The notes below the pieces were generated by a model. That model was given only the letters and a program-made list of their open reading frames with translations. It ran no database searches and was not told the DNA's origin. Positions 49,440 through 57,895 of a DNA stretch of 64,000 bases are shown piece after piece; within the stretch, counting starts at the first letter, position 1, and the number at the start of each line of letters is the position of its first letter. This DNA comes from Streptomyces sp. CB00455. Lineage in GTDB: Bacteria; Actinomycetota; Actinomycetes; Streptomycetales; Streptomycetaceae. The DNA lies in the NCBI RefSeq assembly GCF_001905445.1, contig NZ_LIVQ01000010.1, forward strand, positions 133,417-197,416. Direction: 5' to 3'. Made by a program: the position numbers and the translations under genes.

Positions 49440-50087
49440 TCATCCCGCAGGGAACGTGAGCTGCGGCGCTCCGGGCCAAGCACCCTCGGCCAGCATCCTC
49501 CGTTGCAGGTCCTTTGTTGCGATAGCGAGTTGTGCCACGGACTCCTGCACCTCTGATCGATCCAGTGGCGCGACGCCGAGGTCGTCCCGGAGCACTTGGC
49601 GCAGGAGGCGGAGGGAATTCTTCAGCGGGCCGTGGTTCCACTCCATGATCTGCTGGAAAGTCTTGTCTTGGTCTGAACCTGACTCGAACTGCAGTAAGAG
49701 GAGTCGCCCAAATCCCAGGCTGCGGTTGGTCTCGGCGGCCACGCGCAGGGGAAGGTCCGGAAGAACCATCTGGGCAAGGGCGTACTGGTCCCGGTACGCC
49801 ACACGCGCCGTTTCGAACGCTGGGTCCAGGGCCTCGCCGCGCTGCAGAGCCAACACCGCGTCCTGCCCTGCCATGAGGTAGGCACGCGCGGCCCCATTCA
49901 GCGCGGCGTACACCTCCCGCCTCCCCTCCACGGCACGTTCCTCCAGGTCTTGCCGGCGTTCGCGCTCGGCACGCTCGTTTTGGACCGATACCTCGTCCCG
50001 GCGAGCTCGTTGCGCCATCAGCGTCGCGCCCAGCGTTCCGCCGACACCCACCACAGCGACCAAGAGCGCGCTCAGCTCCGCTATCAC
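49440..50087 (-). CDS. Membrane-anchored coiled-coil protein, unknown function
   Basis: From GTG 50087, preceded by AAGGAGGAGG, the protein has 215 residues. One N-terminal membrane helix (IAELSALLVAVVGVGGTLGATLMA) is followed by a charged coiled coil (QRARRDEVSVQNERAERERRQDLEERAVEGRREVYAALN) and a helical domain. Similar proteins are common in Streptomyces and have no assigned function. It is complete and has an excellent ribosome site. Confidence 0.72.
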   Translation of the reverse strand: MIAELSALLVAVVGVGGTLGATLMAQRARRDEVSVQNERAERERRQDLEERAVEGRREVYAALNGAARAYLMAGQDAVLALQRGEALDPAFETARVAYRDQYALAQMVLPDLPLRVAAETNRSLGFGRLLLLQFESGSDQDKTFQQIMEWNHGPLKNSLRLLRQVLRDDLGVAPLDRSEVQESVAQLAIATKDLQRRMLAEGAWPGAPQLTFPAG

Positions 50088-50360
50088 GATGCCTCCTCCT
50101 TTTTCCGAAACGCACCGCCTCCGGCCTATCGGCCTCACGACGGCCCCTCGCGTAGCAGGACGACTTTCATGCACCGTCAGTTCGCATCGGTGCCGCAAAC
50201 GTGAACTGCCCCGAATCTGATGATCTTCCATTCGTGCAGGTCAGGGGCCGTAAACAAGCCCATTTCGGAAAACGACACCTCTTACCTCGCGACAGCCGAG
50301 GGGAGCGGTCTATCCGTATCCCGGGGGCCGGCGACTGCGCGGAGGGGTACATGTACCGGT

Positions 50361-50831
50361 ATGGCTCGTGAACGGATCCGGTGGCCCCTCGCCGTGGAAC
50401 GGGCGCGGCAGATCGTGGACGGGTACGCGCCGCTCAAGGTGACCTTGAGGCAGGTCATGTACCGACTCGCAGCCGAGGGGGTGCTGCCCCACACGCCGCC
50501 GATGTACCGGGGGTTGTCCTCGCGGCTGGCCCAGGCCCGGCGGGAGGGCCGCTTCCCCGACCTGATCGACACCGTCCGCGAAGTCCACGTCCCGCCGGCC
50601 TGGCCGGAGGCGGACGCGTTCGTCGCCGAGATGCCCGGCTGGTTCCACCTGGACCGCTCCACAGGCCAGAAGCAGGCCCTGTACGTCGCCGCCGAGAAGG
50701 ACACCCTCCGCCAGCGGCTGACCGGCTGGCTCGAGTTCGCGGGCATGCCGGTGCTACTCGGTGAACCAGAGTCTCCGTCCGGCCCAGTGGTGATGACGGT
50801 CGGAGCGCACGTCGGTTCCAGCTCGTGGTAG
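50361..50831 (+). pseudogene. Truncated Spo11/topoisomerase VI-like (Toprim-associated) protein
   Basis: The first 133 residues (RIRWPLAVERARQIVDGY...VTLRQVMYRLAAEGVLPHTPPMYRGLSSRLAQARREGRFPDLIDTVREVHVPPAW ... QALYVAAEKDTLRQRLTGWLEFAGMPVLL) match a streptomycete family of about 300 residues whose second half carries a Toprim-like domain. At about 50760 the sequence changes to an antisense virginiamycin B lyase fragment, so the catalytic half is gone. The remaining frame runs on by chance to 50831. Confidence 0.6.
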
Positions 50832-50971
50832 GAGGGTTCGCCTCCGGGGGCCAGTCGGCCGATCCGGACGCTGTGGACCATGGTGAACCACAGGGCGTCG
50901 TCCGGACCGGTGGTCAGCGTGTACGGGCCACCATGTGCCACCTCGTATTCCTTGATGGACACATGTGTCAT
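50754..50971 (-). pseudogene. Virginiamycin B lyase N-terminal fragment, frameshifted
   Basis: From ATG 50971 the frame reads THVSIKEYEVAHGGPYTLTTGPDDALWFTMVHSVRIGRL...ELEPTCAPTVITTGPDG, the first blades of the Vgb beta-propeller. At about 50785 one-base displacement moves the expected LWFTE into another frame, and the gene breaks off at 50754. Full Vgb has about 290 residues. The fragment cannot be active. The following 350 bases to 51324 show no gene that I can support. Confidence 0.65.
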
Positions 50972-51324
50972 GCCGCCGTCCGCCGGGCAATGCGGTTTCG
51001 CGGTGTCGCTCCTCCTGCGGTCCTCGTACGGTGAGCTCCGCCTGATGGCGACTGTGACGACCTTCGCCACTGCCATCGACGTGACGCCTGCCGAGCTGAA
51101 GCCGTAGGCGTTCCTGCCGGCCGACCCGGCGAGGGCCCAGGCTCCAGCAGCCGCCGGGGGCAATGGCTTGCGCTGCCGCCGGTCAGGAGGCCGGGAACAT
51201 GTAATTCATCGGACGGCGGTGCCACCTGGGACCGTCCTCCTTTCAACACAGAGAAGGACGCAGTGATCCACTGGTAGCGCGCCCGGATATCCAAAGAGAA
51301 GAACGCCCAACACAGGAGGACCAT

Positions 51325-51948
51325 ATGAGCAGCATCGCCGCATTCGCGAACATCCCCACCACGACGCTCGCCGACATCCTGGGACACGAGCGGGTCATGG
51401 ACATCAGCATCCGCCCGCTGTGGCCGTCGATGCCCCGTATCGCCGGTCCGGCCTTCACGGTGCAGTGCCCGCCCGGCGACAACCTCATGCTGCACGCGGC
51501 GATCCACCGGGCCGCGCCCGGCTCGGTCATCGTGGTGGAGTCCGGCGACGTGGACTTCGCACTCGCCGGCGGCAACGTCTGCGCCGTCGCCCAGCGGCGC
51601 GGGGTCGTCGCGTTCGTTGCCGACGGAGTGATCCGCGACATCGACGAGGTGCGCGAGGCCCGCTTCCCCGTATACGCGCGCGGAGTTGTCCCCATCCCCG
51701 GGGCGAAGAAGATTGTCCGGCCGCTGAACGAGCCGGTGCGCTGCGCCGGTGTGCGGGTCGAGGCCGGTGACGTCGTGGTCGCCGACGAGGAAGGCGTCGT
51801 CGTCGTACCCGCCGCACGCCAGGAGGAGGTGCTGCGCACGGCGGAGGCGAAGCTGGCCAAGGAGGCGGACCAGACCCTCGACGCCTGGGAGGAGGCGCAC
51901 CGCACACGCATCGACAAGATCCTTGCCGAGTCCGGCTTCCAGAGCTGA
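51325..51948 (+). CDS. RraA-family 4-hydroxy-4-methyl-2-oxoglutarate aldolase-like protein
   Basis: The 207-residue protein has the RraA fold: TTTLADILGHERVMD at the N terminus, IAGPAFTVQCPPGDNLMLHAAIHRA, and the central GVVAFVADGVIRDIDEVREARFPVYARGVVP, in which the RD pair binds Mg2+ and substrate in HMG/CHA aldolases. It may cleave 4-carboxy-4-hydroxy-2-oxoadipate or decarboxylate oxaloacetate. AGGAGG precedes the ATG. It stands alone; no aromatic ring-cleavage genes lie next to it. The 340 bases after it contain only short direct repeats of ATTGACCG near 52110. Confidence 0.85.
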   Translation: MSSIAAFANIPTTTLADILGHERVMDISIRPLWPSMPRIAGPAFTVQCPPGDNLMLHAAIHRAAPGSVIVVESGDVDFALAGGNVCAVAQRRGVVAFVADGVIRDIDEVREARFPVYARGVVPIPGAKKIVRPLNEPVRCAGVRVEAGDVVVADEEGVVVVPAARQEEVLRTAEAKLAKEADQTLDAWEEAHRTRIDKILAESGFQS

Positions 51949-52198
51949 TCGGCGGTCCTCCTCAGATGCTCAAGCGTGGCCTCTCGGCGCTCACGGGCGC
52001 CGTCCCCGATGACAAGGGACGTGGCCACGGCGCGGGAGTGGCTGGAGTCCGGGACCGGCGTACGGGTGTGGAGGGCCTGTTGCAGCCAGGGTTTGGCATT
52101 GACCGATTGACCGCTATGTTGCCCTGTCGACAGTCAGTCAATTCCCCCTATCAAATGCCAGACCATTCCCCGTCGTCTCACGCCCCGCCGCTGTACGG

Positions 52199-53020
52199 TC
52201 AGGTCGACCGACGGGGTTCAGAGTGCACGTCAGTCGAGACGAGCGTCGAGCTCAGGTCGATGCGGTGCGCGCGCGAATGCGGTGCGCGGTCCGCAGTCCC
52301 TGCTTGGCGGCGGTTGCCACGAGGCCGCCGGAGGGTGGTTTTGGCGAGGTCGTGGGCGATGAGGCGTTCCAGTGCTGGCAGGGCCCGGTCGTCGGCGGTG
52401 GAGCCGAGAGCGCGGCAGGCCAGTGCTCGGAGGTCCGGGTCGGGATCGGTGGTGAGGGCGATCAGGTCGTCCACCACCGGCGGGCCGAAGGCAGCGATCG
52501 CTGAGGCGAGATGACTGGCCTTCGGGTTCCGGCGTTCCATCATGGCCTGCCAGAGCGCAGCGAGTGCCCGGTCGCCGCCGATTTGGCCGAGCGCCAGGGC
52601 GGCCCTGCTGCGTACCCAGCTGCTCTCGTCGTTCAGCCGGGCTGTCAGGGCGGGCACGGCGGCGCGTTCCTCAAAGAGGCCGAGCGCCTCGCAGGCACCC
52701 TCGCGGACCAACGGATCGGGATGCTCCAGCAGGGCGGTGATCAGCGGAACGGCCCGGCGGAGCCGAGTTCGGCACAGGCGAGCGCCGACCACCGCACCCC
52801 GCGGTGCCCGGTGTCGGCGAGCGCGCGCAGTGGGCCCGGTTCGACGCTCGCGTCGCCGAACAGGGCGATCCGGTTGAGTGCCTTGGTCCAGACGGTGACA
52901 TCCTGCGTCCGGTGGCCGGAGGCGACCTCGGACAGGGCCTCCCGGGCCCGCGGATGGCCGAGCTCGGCCCACTCCAGCAAGGCGTCGATCGCCCGCAGCC
53001 GGATCGTGCGGTTCCTTCTT
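52199..53020 (-). pseudogene. HEAT-repeat protein gene with frameshift
   Basis: Two overlapping minus-strand frames make one HEAT-repeat protein. The upstream part reads RTIRLRAIDALLEWAELGHPRAREALSEVA ... TGHRGVRWSALACAELGSA. The downstream part reads AVPLITALLEHPDPLVREGACEALGLFEERAAVPALTARLNDESSWVRSRAALALGQIGGDRALAAL and more repeats. The frame changes around 52745-52765. Beyond about 52300 the sequence is no longer repeat-like. It is a decayed scaffold or adaptor-type protein unless the shift is a sequencing error. Confidence 0.6.
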
Positions 53021-53100
53021 CACCTTGTACTTCGACGCGACCGGGACCGAGCTCCTGGCGTGCAGCGGCGTCAAGAACGAGCGCCCTCGCGGAGGGACGG

Positions 53101-53463
53101 TCAGAAGCTCCAGCTGTAGACGCCGCCACCCGTATTCACCGCAGACGCTGCGAGGCGGGCAACGCCTTGCAGGACAGCCAGCAGGTCATCGTCGGTCATG
53201 TCGTCTCTGTCCTCGGATCCGAGGCGCGTGGTCCAGCGGCCTGCAAGCTCTTCCAGCTCGGCGGAGCTCGCGTTGGCCAGCGCCCGGGTCAACCGCTGTG
53301 GCAGAGCGAACACCTCGACGCCGTCGTTCAAGTGGGCAGTGACCCAGTCTGGCCACGCCCACCCAAGGAGCTGATCAACCGGCGGGGCATCGGCCGAAGG
53401 CTCCTCGAAGTACATGTCCCATTCGGCGATGGCACTGTCCGGCTCAATGAAACGGCAGGTCAC
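53101..53463 (-). CDS. Acidic hypothetical protein, possibly immunity-like
   Basis: The 120-residue protein starts at GTG 53463 and is acidic, with DSAIAEWDMYFEEPSADAPPVDQLLGWAWPDWVTAHLNDGVEVFALPQRLTRALANASSAELEELAGRWTTRL. The GTG overlaps the TGA of a preceding minus-strand frame (about 53723-53460) whose end has the Arg-rich look of a toxin tail, but no domain is recognisable there. An SMI1/KNR4 protein is encoded divergently 310 bases away. Immunity function is only a guess from composition and place. Confidence 0.5.
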   Translation of the reverse strand: MTCRFIEPDSAIAEWDMYFEEPSADAPPVDQLLGWAWPDWVTAHLNDGVEVFALPQRLTRALANASSAELEELAGRWTTRLGSEDRDDMTDDDLLAVLQGVARLAASAVNTGGGVYSWSF

Positions 53464-53732
53464 TCAGCGTTTTCAGCTTCGCCACTCCAGGGTGACGCCG
53501 CGGCCCTCGCTTGAGCCTGGAAGCTCCTCGGCTGGGCCCGCCGGGCACGGTGGGTTGTCTGGGAAAAGTCGCGGGTGGTCACTTCGCTGAGGGGCCGGTC
53601 CTGCGCTTCGGGGCGGAAGGTGATTGTGGGGAGGGATAGAACGCATGCTCGAAGTACCATCCCTGCAGGGTTCTCCGGCCGGTACTTCCCAACCTCCGCA
53701 GTGGCGTAGTCGGACGGAGACATCCCTGTAGA

Positions 53733-53774
53733 GAGGACAGAGGACAGAGGACAGAGGACAGAGGGCAGAGGGCG
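53733..53774 (+). repeat. Six 7-nt tandem repeats forming the ribosome-binding region
   Basis: Four GAGGACA, one GAGGGCA and one GAGGGCG run without gap and end at the base before ATG 53775. Each unit carries a GAGG ribosome-binding core. Change in unit number would alter spacing and strength of the translation start. Confidence 0.9.
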
Positions 53775-54317
53775 ATGAGTGTGGCTGAGAGTTGGTCGCG
53801 TGTGATGAGCCTTCTTCGAGAGCACGCGCCGGCCGATCACTCGGATCTGCCGGGGCCCGCTACGGAGCAGATGCTCGCGGCAGCCGAGGAACGGATAGGG
53901 ATCTCCCTTCATGGGGACCTGCGGACGTGGCTGTTGCAGAACAATCTGGATCTGCCGGAGGAAGACGTCGACGACGACGTGATGTGCTGCGGCTTCGACG
54001 GGTTCCCCGACGAGGGAAGCTTCTTTCTGGGCATCCGGGCGATGGAGAGGCTCTACGCGAATCACCCCTTGTCCGGTGGGAGCGAATGGCGCGAGGAGTG
54101 GATCCCGTTCCAGTCGGACCGGGACGGCTGGATGGGACAGTTCATCGACGCGAGGGACGGACGTATCGGCAGATGGTTCGTGGGTGCGCCCACGGTGACC
54201 GGCGAGTACGCGTCACTGGCTCACTACTTCGACTCCGTGGCGGAGATGCTGACGAGGATCGGCGCGGGGGACTATCCGGTCTGTTCCGTTGCCGAAGGGC
54301 GACTTGTCTGGGCGTGA
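53775..54317 (+). CDS. SMI1/KNR4 (SUKH) family protein
   Basis: The 180-residue protein fits the SUKH superfamily: an N-terminal helix, PGPATEQMLAAAEERIGISLHGDLRTWLLQNNL, a variable loop, and the strand region EWIPFQSDRDGWMGQFIDARDGRIGRWFVGAPTVTGEYASLAHYFDSVAEML. SUKH proteins are often immunity proteins against polymorphic toxins, or sit next to them. ATG 53775 follows directly on the 7-nt repeat array. No toxin gene is evident nearby. Confidence 0.82.
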   Translation: MSVAESWSRVMSLLREHAPADHSDLPGPATEQMLAAAEERIGISLHGDLRTWLLQNNLDLPEEDVDDDVMCCGFDGFPDEGSFFLGIRAMERLYANHPLSGGSEWREEWIPFQSDRDGWMGQFIDARDGRIGRWFVGAPTVTGEYASLAHYFDSVAEMLTRIGAGDYPVCSVAEGRLVWA

Positions 54318-54383
54318 GACGGTTCCCAACTGGATGACGGCCATTGCCAATCCGTCCTCACCCCGGAATGGCAATGAGATGCA

Positions 54384-54701
54384 TCAGCGTTGACGTTCCA
54401 GGGTGAGGACGGCTGCGGCGATGACGGTCATCCGGTTGGGGCTGCAGCGGGCCCGGCGCAGGATCTGCCAGGACTTGAGTCGCGCGATGCTTCGTTCGAC
54501 CGGTGCTCGTGCCGCTGACAGGGTTCGGTTGATCGTCTGCTGGGTTGTGGTGAGGTCCTGGCCGGGAAGCCGTCTGGTGGGCGTGGTCACCCAGGGGCCG
54601 GCCCCGATGTAGGCGCGGTCGGCGGGCACGGGGACGCCCTGGCGTTCACAGATCCGGATGATGCGGTGGGTGCGGGCCGCGGTCAGGTCATGGGTGCGGC
54701 C
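54384..54701 (-). pseudogene. IS5-type transposase C-terminal fragment
   Basis: The frame reads GRTHDLTAARTHRIIRICERQGVPVPADRAYIGAGPWV...TTTQQTINRTLSAARAPVERSIARLKSWQILRRARCSPNRMTVIAAAVLTLER. This is the end of an IS5/IS1647-like DDE transposase with the last catalytic Glu in PVERSIARLKSW. The N-terminal part is missing; upstream sequence (to about 54830) is unrelated. It is a relic beside the sdp operon. Confidence 0.8.
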
Positions 54702-54831
54702 GGGCGGTTCGGTGGGGTTGCCGCCATTCTGCGTGCCGGGCAGCCCGCCCCATCGCGCACCAGTTGCGCGACGGGTGCGCGGGTGCGCTCTTGCCTTGAG
54801 TCGTGATCGTGTGCCCGCCGAGGTGGACGGA

Positions 54832-55776
54832 TCAGCGCTGGGGGATCGGTGGAGCAAGTGGCTCGGGTTCGGAGATCCGCTCCGGGGGGTCGACGTCTTT
54901 GCCGATGTTCCGCGCATAGATGACGGATCCCAGAGGCAGGCAGAGGAGGAGGATGCCCGCTGTCATAGCCAGGGCGAAGCTCCACAGTCCCATCATGAGG
55001 GCGATGCAGAGGTGGAAGGTGATGCCTGCGTACATGGCCCATCGGCGTATTGGCCACGGGAGAAGTGCCGCGATGACCAGTGAGCCTTCGATCGCCACTG
55101 GGATCCAGGTCATGAGGGCAACGCCCAGTGGGCTGGCGAGGATGGGTGTTGTAAGGGAGTCCAGCCATGGGGCGGGGCCGAAGTCAAGGTGGCTTCCCCA
55201 GTACCACAGCGCTGTACCGTCCTGCCATTCCGCGTGCGGAAGCTTCGCAATGGCTGCCTGCAGGTAGATGACGACCATCTGCAGACGCACCATCACCAGT
55301 CCGCTGATCCCGATGAGGGCGAAGGCGCGGGTGGTGGGTGTGTCGGCTTCCGGGTGGCGGGGTGGCTGCCAGTGCCATCGCCGTGTGTCTCCGAGGGCTG
55401 GCAAAAGCAGAAGGACGGAAAGGATCAGGGCGATCTGATCGCCGCCGTCGACGATGGAGATCCCGGAGAAGACGCTGTAGTTGATGTAGGCGTGGGGGAG
55501 GGCGGTGAACCGCGGCCGCCACCCGGAGGCGATGACGACGAGCGCAGCGACACAGATCCACTTCATCCAGGTCAGGTGTGTGTAGCTGTCGGGTGACAGG
55601 CAGAAGAGGCTGGCTGCGGTGGTGGAGCGGCACAAGGGGTAGTCGCCGATGGTGGCGACCGGCCTGAAGAGGGTCTCTGCGCTGGACGCGGCCAAGGTGG
55701 CTCCGGTGCCCAGGGCGACGAGGGTGCGGGCGAGTCCGTAGAGGTTCGTCCACGGCCGCGGGATGTGCTGGTTCAC
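54832..55776 (-). CDS. sdpB: SdpB-family membrane protein (HTTM domain)
   Basis: The 314-residue protein has about seven membrane helices. It matches the SdpB/HTTM pattern related to vitamin K-dependent gamma-carboxylase: RPWTNLYGLARTLVALGTGATLA, HAYINYSVFSGISIVDGGDQIALILSVLLL, MVVIYLQAAIAKLPHAEWQDGTALWYW and GSLVIAALLP. In Bacillus subtilis, SdpA and SdpB are both needed to convert pro-SdpC to the active peptide. The GTG start overlaps the sdpA stop (GTGA). It is the last gene of the sdpC-sdpA-sdpB unit. Confidence 0.85.
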   Translation of the reverse strand: MNQHIPRPWTNLYGLARTLVALGTGATLAASSAETLFRPVATIGDYPLCRSTTAASLFCLSPDSYTHLTWMKWICVAALVVIASGWRPRFTALPHAYINYSVFSGISIVDGGDQIALILSVLLLLPALGDTRRWHWQPPRHPEADTPTTRAFALIGISGLVMVRLQMVVIYLQAAIAKLPHAEWQDGTALWYWGSHLDFGPAPWLDSLTTPILASPLGVALMTWIPVAIEGSLVIAALLPWPIRRWAMYAGITFHLCIALMMGLWSFALAMTAGILLLCLPLGSVIYARNIGKDVDPPERISEPEPLAPPIPQR

Positions 55777-56375
55777 GGGCAACGTACCTCCCATACTGCG
55801 ACTCGTTGTGGTGTGTGGCGTTCGGGCGACAGGTGGCGCCAGGCCCAGGGGACGGGCCGCATCTCTGCGACTGCGGCACGGCCGCAGAGGCTGGGAGAAG
55901 GGGATGGATTGGTCACCGCGGTTGCTGCCTCGGTAGTGCCCCTCGCCAGGCAGTCGGCCACGGGGGCGGAACTGTCACACGCTGTCCACTTGATGTCTTC
56001 CTGGTGCAGCAGCAGCGCTATCTCGATGCCCTGGGAACGGGGAGCGCGATCGAGGCCGAAGAAGTTCGACGGCCTGGAATGCGGAGTCAGTGAGATGCTC
56101 TTCCAGTCACCTTCGATCAGTCGGTACGGGGCGTATTGGGGATCTTTGGCAGACTTGGTGAAGAAGGCCCAACCTTGTGGCGCTATGACCGTTGCGGCCT
56201 TGCGTGCGTGGTCCTGCGCGGGAAGGGACACCACGTTGTGAGGCAGGAAGCTTTGCGCGATGTAGAGGCTCACCAGTGCCCACATCACGGCGGTGGCCGT
56301 GATCCAGGGGCGGGGCACCGCGATGGAGTGTTCCGGTCTCGCGGAGCCTAGCTGGATCCTGTTGTTGATACGCAT
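55773..56375 (-). CDS. sdpA: SdpA-family maturation protein
   Basis: The 200-residue protein from ATG 56375 has one membrane helix near the N terminus (PWITATAVMWALVSLYIAQSFLP) and an exposed domain with QGWAFFTKSAKDPQYAPYRL, NFFGLDRAPRSQGIEIALL and PSLCGRAAVAEMRPVPWAWRH, as in SdpA proteins. Two Cys (TACDSSAPVADCL) might pair. B. subtilis SdpA is somewhat shorter (158 residues). It lies between sdpC and sdpB and is coupled to sdpB by a four-base overlap. No clear ribosome site precedes the ATG, so its translation may depend on the structure upstream. Confidence 0.82.
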   Translation of the reverse strand: MRINNRIQLGSARPEHSIAVPRPWITATAVMWALVSLYIAQSFLPHNVVSLPAQDHARKAATVIAPQGWAFFTKSAKDPQYAPYRLIEGDWKSISLTPHSRPSNFFGLDRAPRSQGIEIALLLHQEDIKWTACDSSAPVADCLARGTTEAATAVTNPSPSPSLCGRAAVAEMRPVPWAWRHLSPERHTPQRVAVWEVRCP

Positions 56376-56448
56376 GGGTGGATGTGGTCCCTGAGTCGGT
56401 AGGCAGCCGGCGCATGCTGGCGAAACGGGAGGGTTGAAGGGCAGGGGA

Positions 56449-56510
56449 GGGCGGGTCAGGCACCGAAGGGGCGGGTCAGGCACCGAAGGGCCTTGGCGAC
56501 AGACCCGCCC
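56449..56510 (-). terminator. Attenuator-like hairpin with duplicated arm between sdpC and sdpA
   Basis: On the minus strand GGGCGGGTC (56502-56510), 14 bases after the sdpC stop, can pair with GACCCGCCC in either of two places (56469-56477 or 56449-56457). The two arms come from a perfect 20-bp tandem repeat (56451-56470 and 56471-56490). It could let toxin message exceed sdpAB message. Confidence 0.55.
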
Positions 56511-56523
56511 TCGGGGCCGTGGA

Positions 56524-57183
56524 TCAGGCGGCCAGAACCTGCGTGAGCTCGGCGATCTGCTCGTCCGCGCTCAGGGAACCGGAACCGCTGGGCGGCGACC
56601 ACCAGAAGTTGACTGCGTTCGCCACGTTGGCGGCAGCCTGGATATTGACGGCAACCGATACGTTGACGGCACCGCCGAGGTTGACGGCGACCAGCACGTT
56701 CACGGCGAGGACGACGGTGGCGCACTGCCCTGTGCCCGTACCGGTGTCACCGGGCTTGACCGGCGGCGCCTGATCGGACAGGGACTTAAGGACGCCCGCC
56801 GCTTCCTTGATGCCGTCCTGGACCTTCCGCGGGTCACCGGAGCGGAGCTTGCCGGAGAAGCCGGCGAAGAACTGCGGCTGATTTGCCTGCACCTTGTCCA
56901 GGAGGGCGGAGGCCGCTTGCCTCTGCTCCGGGGTGCTGTTGCTCTGGCGCAGCGTGGCAAGGTCGGCGAACTTGCCGGACTCACCGAGATCCTCAGCCAC
57001 AGAGCCCTGCGCGAAGGCAAGCCCCTCGAAGAGCGCACGTCCGTCCTGGGCTGCCTGCGGGGTTGCGGCCACGGCTGCACGGGGGGCGGACGCCGCACTT
57101 GTGGCCATCGCCCCCTGTGCGGCGACACCGCTTAAGCCGAGGACGGACGCGACGGCTATGGCGACGCTCACGCGTCGTTGCAT
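56524..57183 (-). CDS. sdpC: SdpC-family antimicrobial peptide precursor
   Basis: The 219-residue protein has a signal peptide (1-28), then LFEGLAFAQGSVAEDLGE, QPQFFAGFSGKLRSGDPRKVQDGI and, after Cys154, a very hydrophobic stretch (155-195) rich in Val-Asn and Ala. All three parts line up with B. subtilis SdpC (YFRGLLFGQGEVGKLIS, QPQYMDELKQSIDSKDPKK, and the region after Cys141). The mature toxin should be cut from the hydrophobic part and collapse the membrane potential of neighbours. Only one Cys is present; SDP has two. AAGGGAG lies seven bases before the ATG. sdpA and sdpB follow. Confidence 0.85.
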   Translation of the reverse strand: MQRRVSVAIAVASVLGLSGVAAQGAMATSAASAPRAAVAATPQAAQDGRALFEGLAFAQGSVAEDLGESGKFADLATLRQSNSTPEQRQAASALLDKVQANQPQFFAGFSGKLRSGDPRKVQDGIKEAAGVLKSLSDQAPPVKPGDTGTGTGQCATVVLAVNVLVAVNLGGAVNVSVAVNIQAAANVANAVNFWWSPPSGSGSLSADEQIAELTQVLAA

Positions 57184-57207
57184 GGGTAACTCCCTTACAT
57201 GTAGCGC

Positions 57208-57232
57208 CATTTGTCACGTTATGAGACAAATG
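57208..57232. promoter_or_regulatory. Inverted repeat upstream of sdpC
   Basis: CATTTGTC-ACGTTATGA-GACAAATG has perfect 8-bp arms and a 9-base spacer, 25 bases upstream of the sdpC ATG. It lies in the region between the toxin operon and the divergent DUF1648/GntR operon. It is a good candidate operator for the GntR-type regulator. The rest of 57233-57433 shows no further clear element. Confidence 0.55.
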
Positions 57233-57433
57233 ATCTGGGATGAGTGGACACTACAGCCGCAAATTCGAAATCCCTATCGATTTCTGACCCCATCGAACAG
57301 ATCCGGTCTTCCTCGCGAGTGTCCGCATGACGGTGTGTCAGCTCGGGTAGGTGGTCGATGCAAGAGTTGAGCTTGTTCTATTACGACCCGAGCAAGTTTC
57401 AGGCGTACCCGGCACGAAGGGGACACACCTCAG

Positions 57434-57895
57434 ATGACAGGCAACAACAAGACGTCCTTAGCCCCGACACACCGGGCCCTCACGCCGATAGCGCCCTTCG
57501 CCGTCGGCGCCCTTGCTACAGCCATCGCGTTTCTCCTGTTCAGGAACTCCTTCACAGGAAGGGTGGCCACCCACTTCACTCTTGACGGCGACGCCAACGG
57601 ATTCAGCTCCCCCGCCGCGGCACTTGGCCAGTACATGCTGGTCTTCCTCATCGAGGCCGTCGGCATCGGTGCTGCCCTCATATCCGCCAAAACTGCGATC
57701 ACCACCGTCCGGGCACTCGGCATCTTCGCCTGGGGCCTGGCATCGGCAACCGCCTGCCTGTTCGTGCTGGCCATGTGGGTCAGTACAGGCACCGAAGGCC
57801 AGGAACGGCTGTCCACCCAGCAGGTCGTCATAGCCGTTGCGGTGGGACTCGCTGTGGCAGTAGCAGGATGGTTCGTCGCCCGGAAGCGAGCATGA
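57434..57895 (+). CDS. DUF1648 membrane protein, candidate SdpI-like immunity protein
   Basis: The 153-residue protein has four membrane helices. Its first loop, FTGRVATHFTLDGDANGFSSPAAALG, matches DUF1648 (x-P/A-x-H-F-x-x-x-G-x-x-x-x-x-S), the domain that begins SdpI, the B. subtilis SDP immunity and signalling protein. It lacks the second, SdpI-specific half. It is divergent from sdpC and overlaps the next gene (ATGA). Immunity or sensing is inferred from domain and position; DUF1648 proteins also occur in unrelated settings. Confidence 0.75.
   Translation: MTGNNKTSLAPTHRALTPIAPFAVGALATAIAFLLFRNSFTGRVATHFTLDGDANGFSSPAAALGQYMLVFLIEAVGIGAALISAKTAITTVRALGIFAWGLASATACLFVLAMWVSTGTEGQERLSTQQVVIAVAVGLAVAVAGWFVARKRA

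Noticed and set aside
53733..53774. CRISPR-like array
   Set aside because: Units are 7 bases without spacers; likewise the 20-bp and 27-bp tandem repeats elsewhere are directly adjacent.
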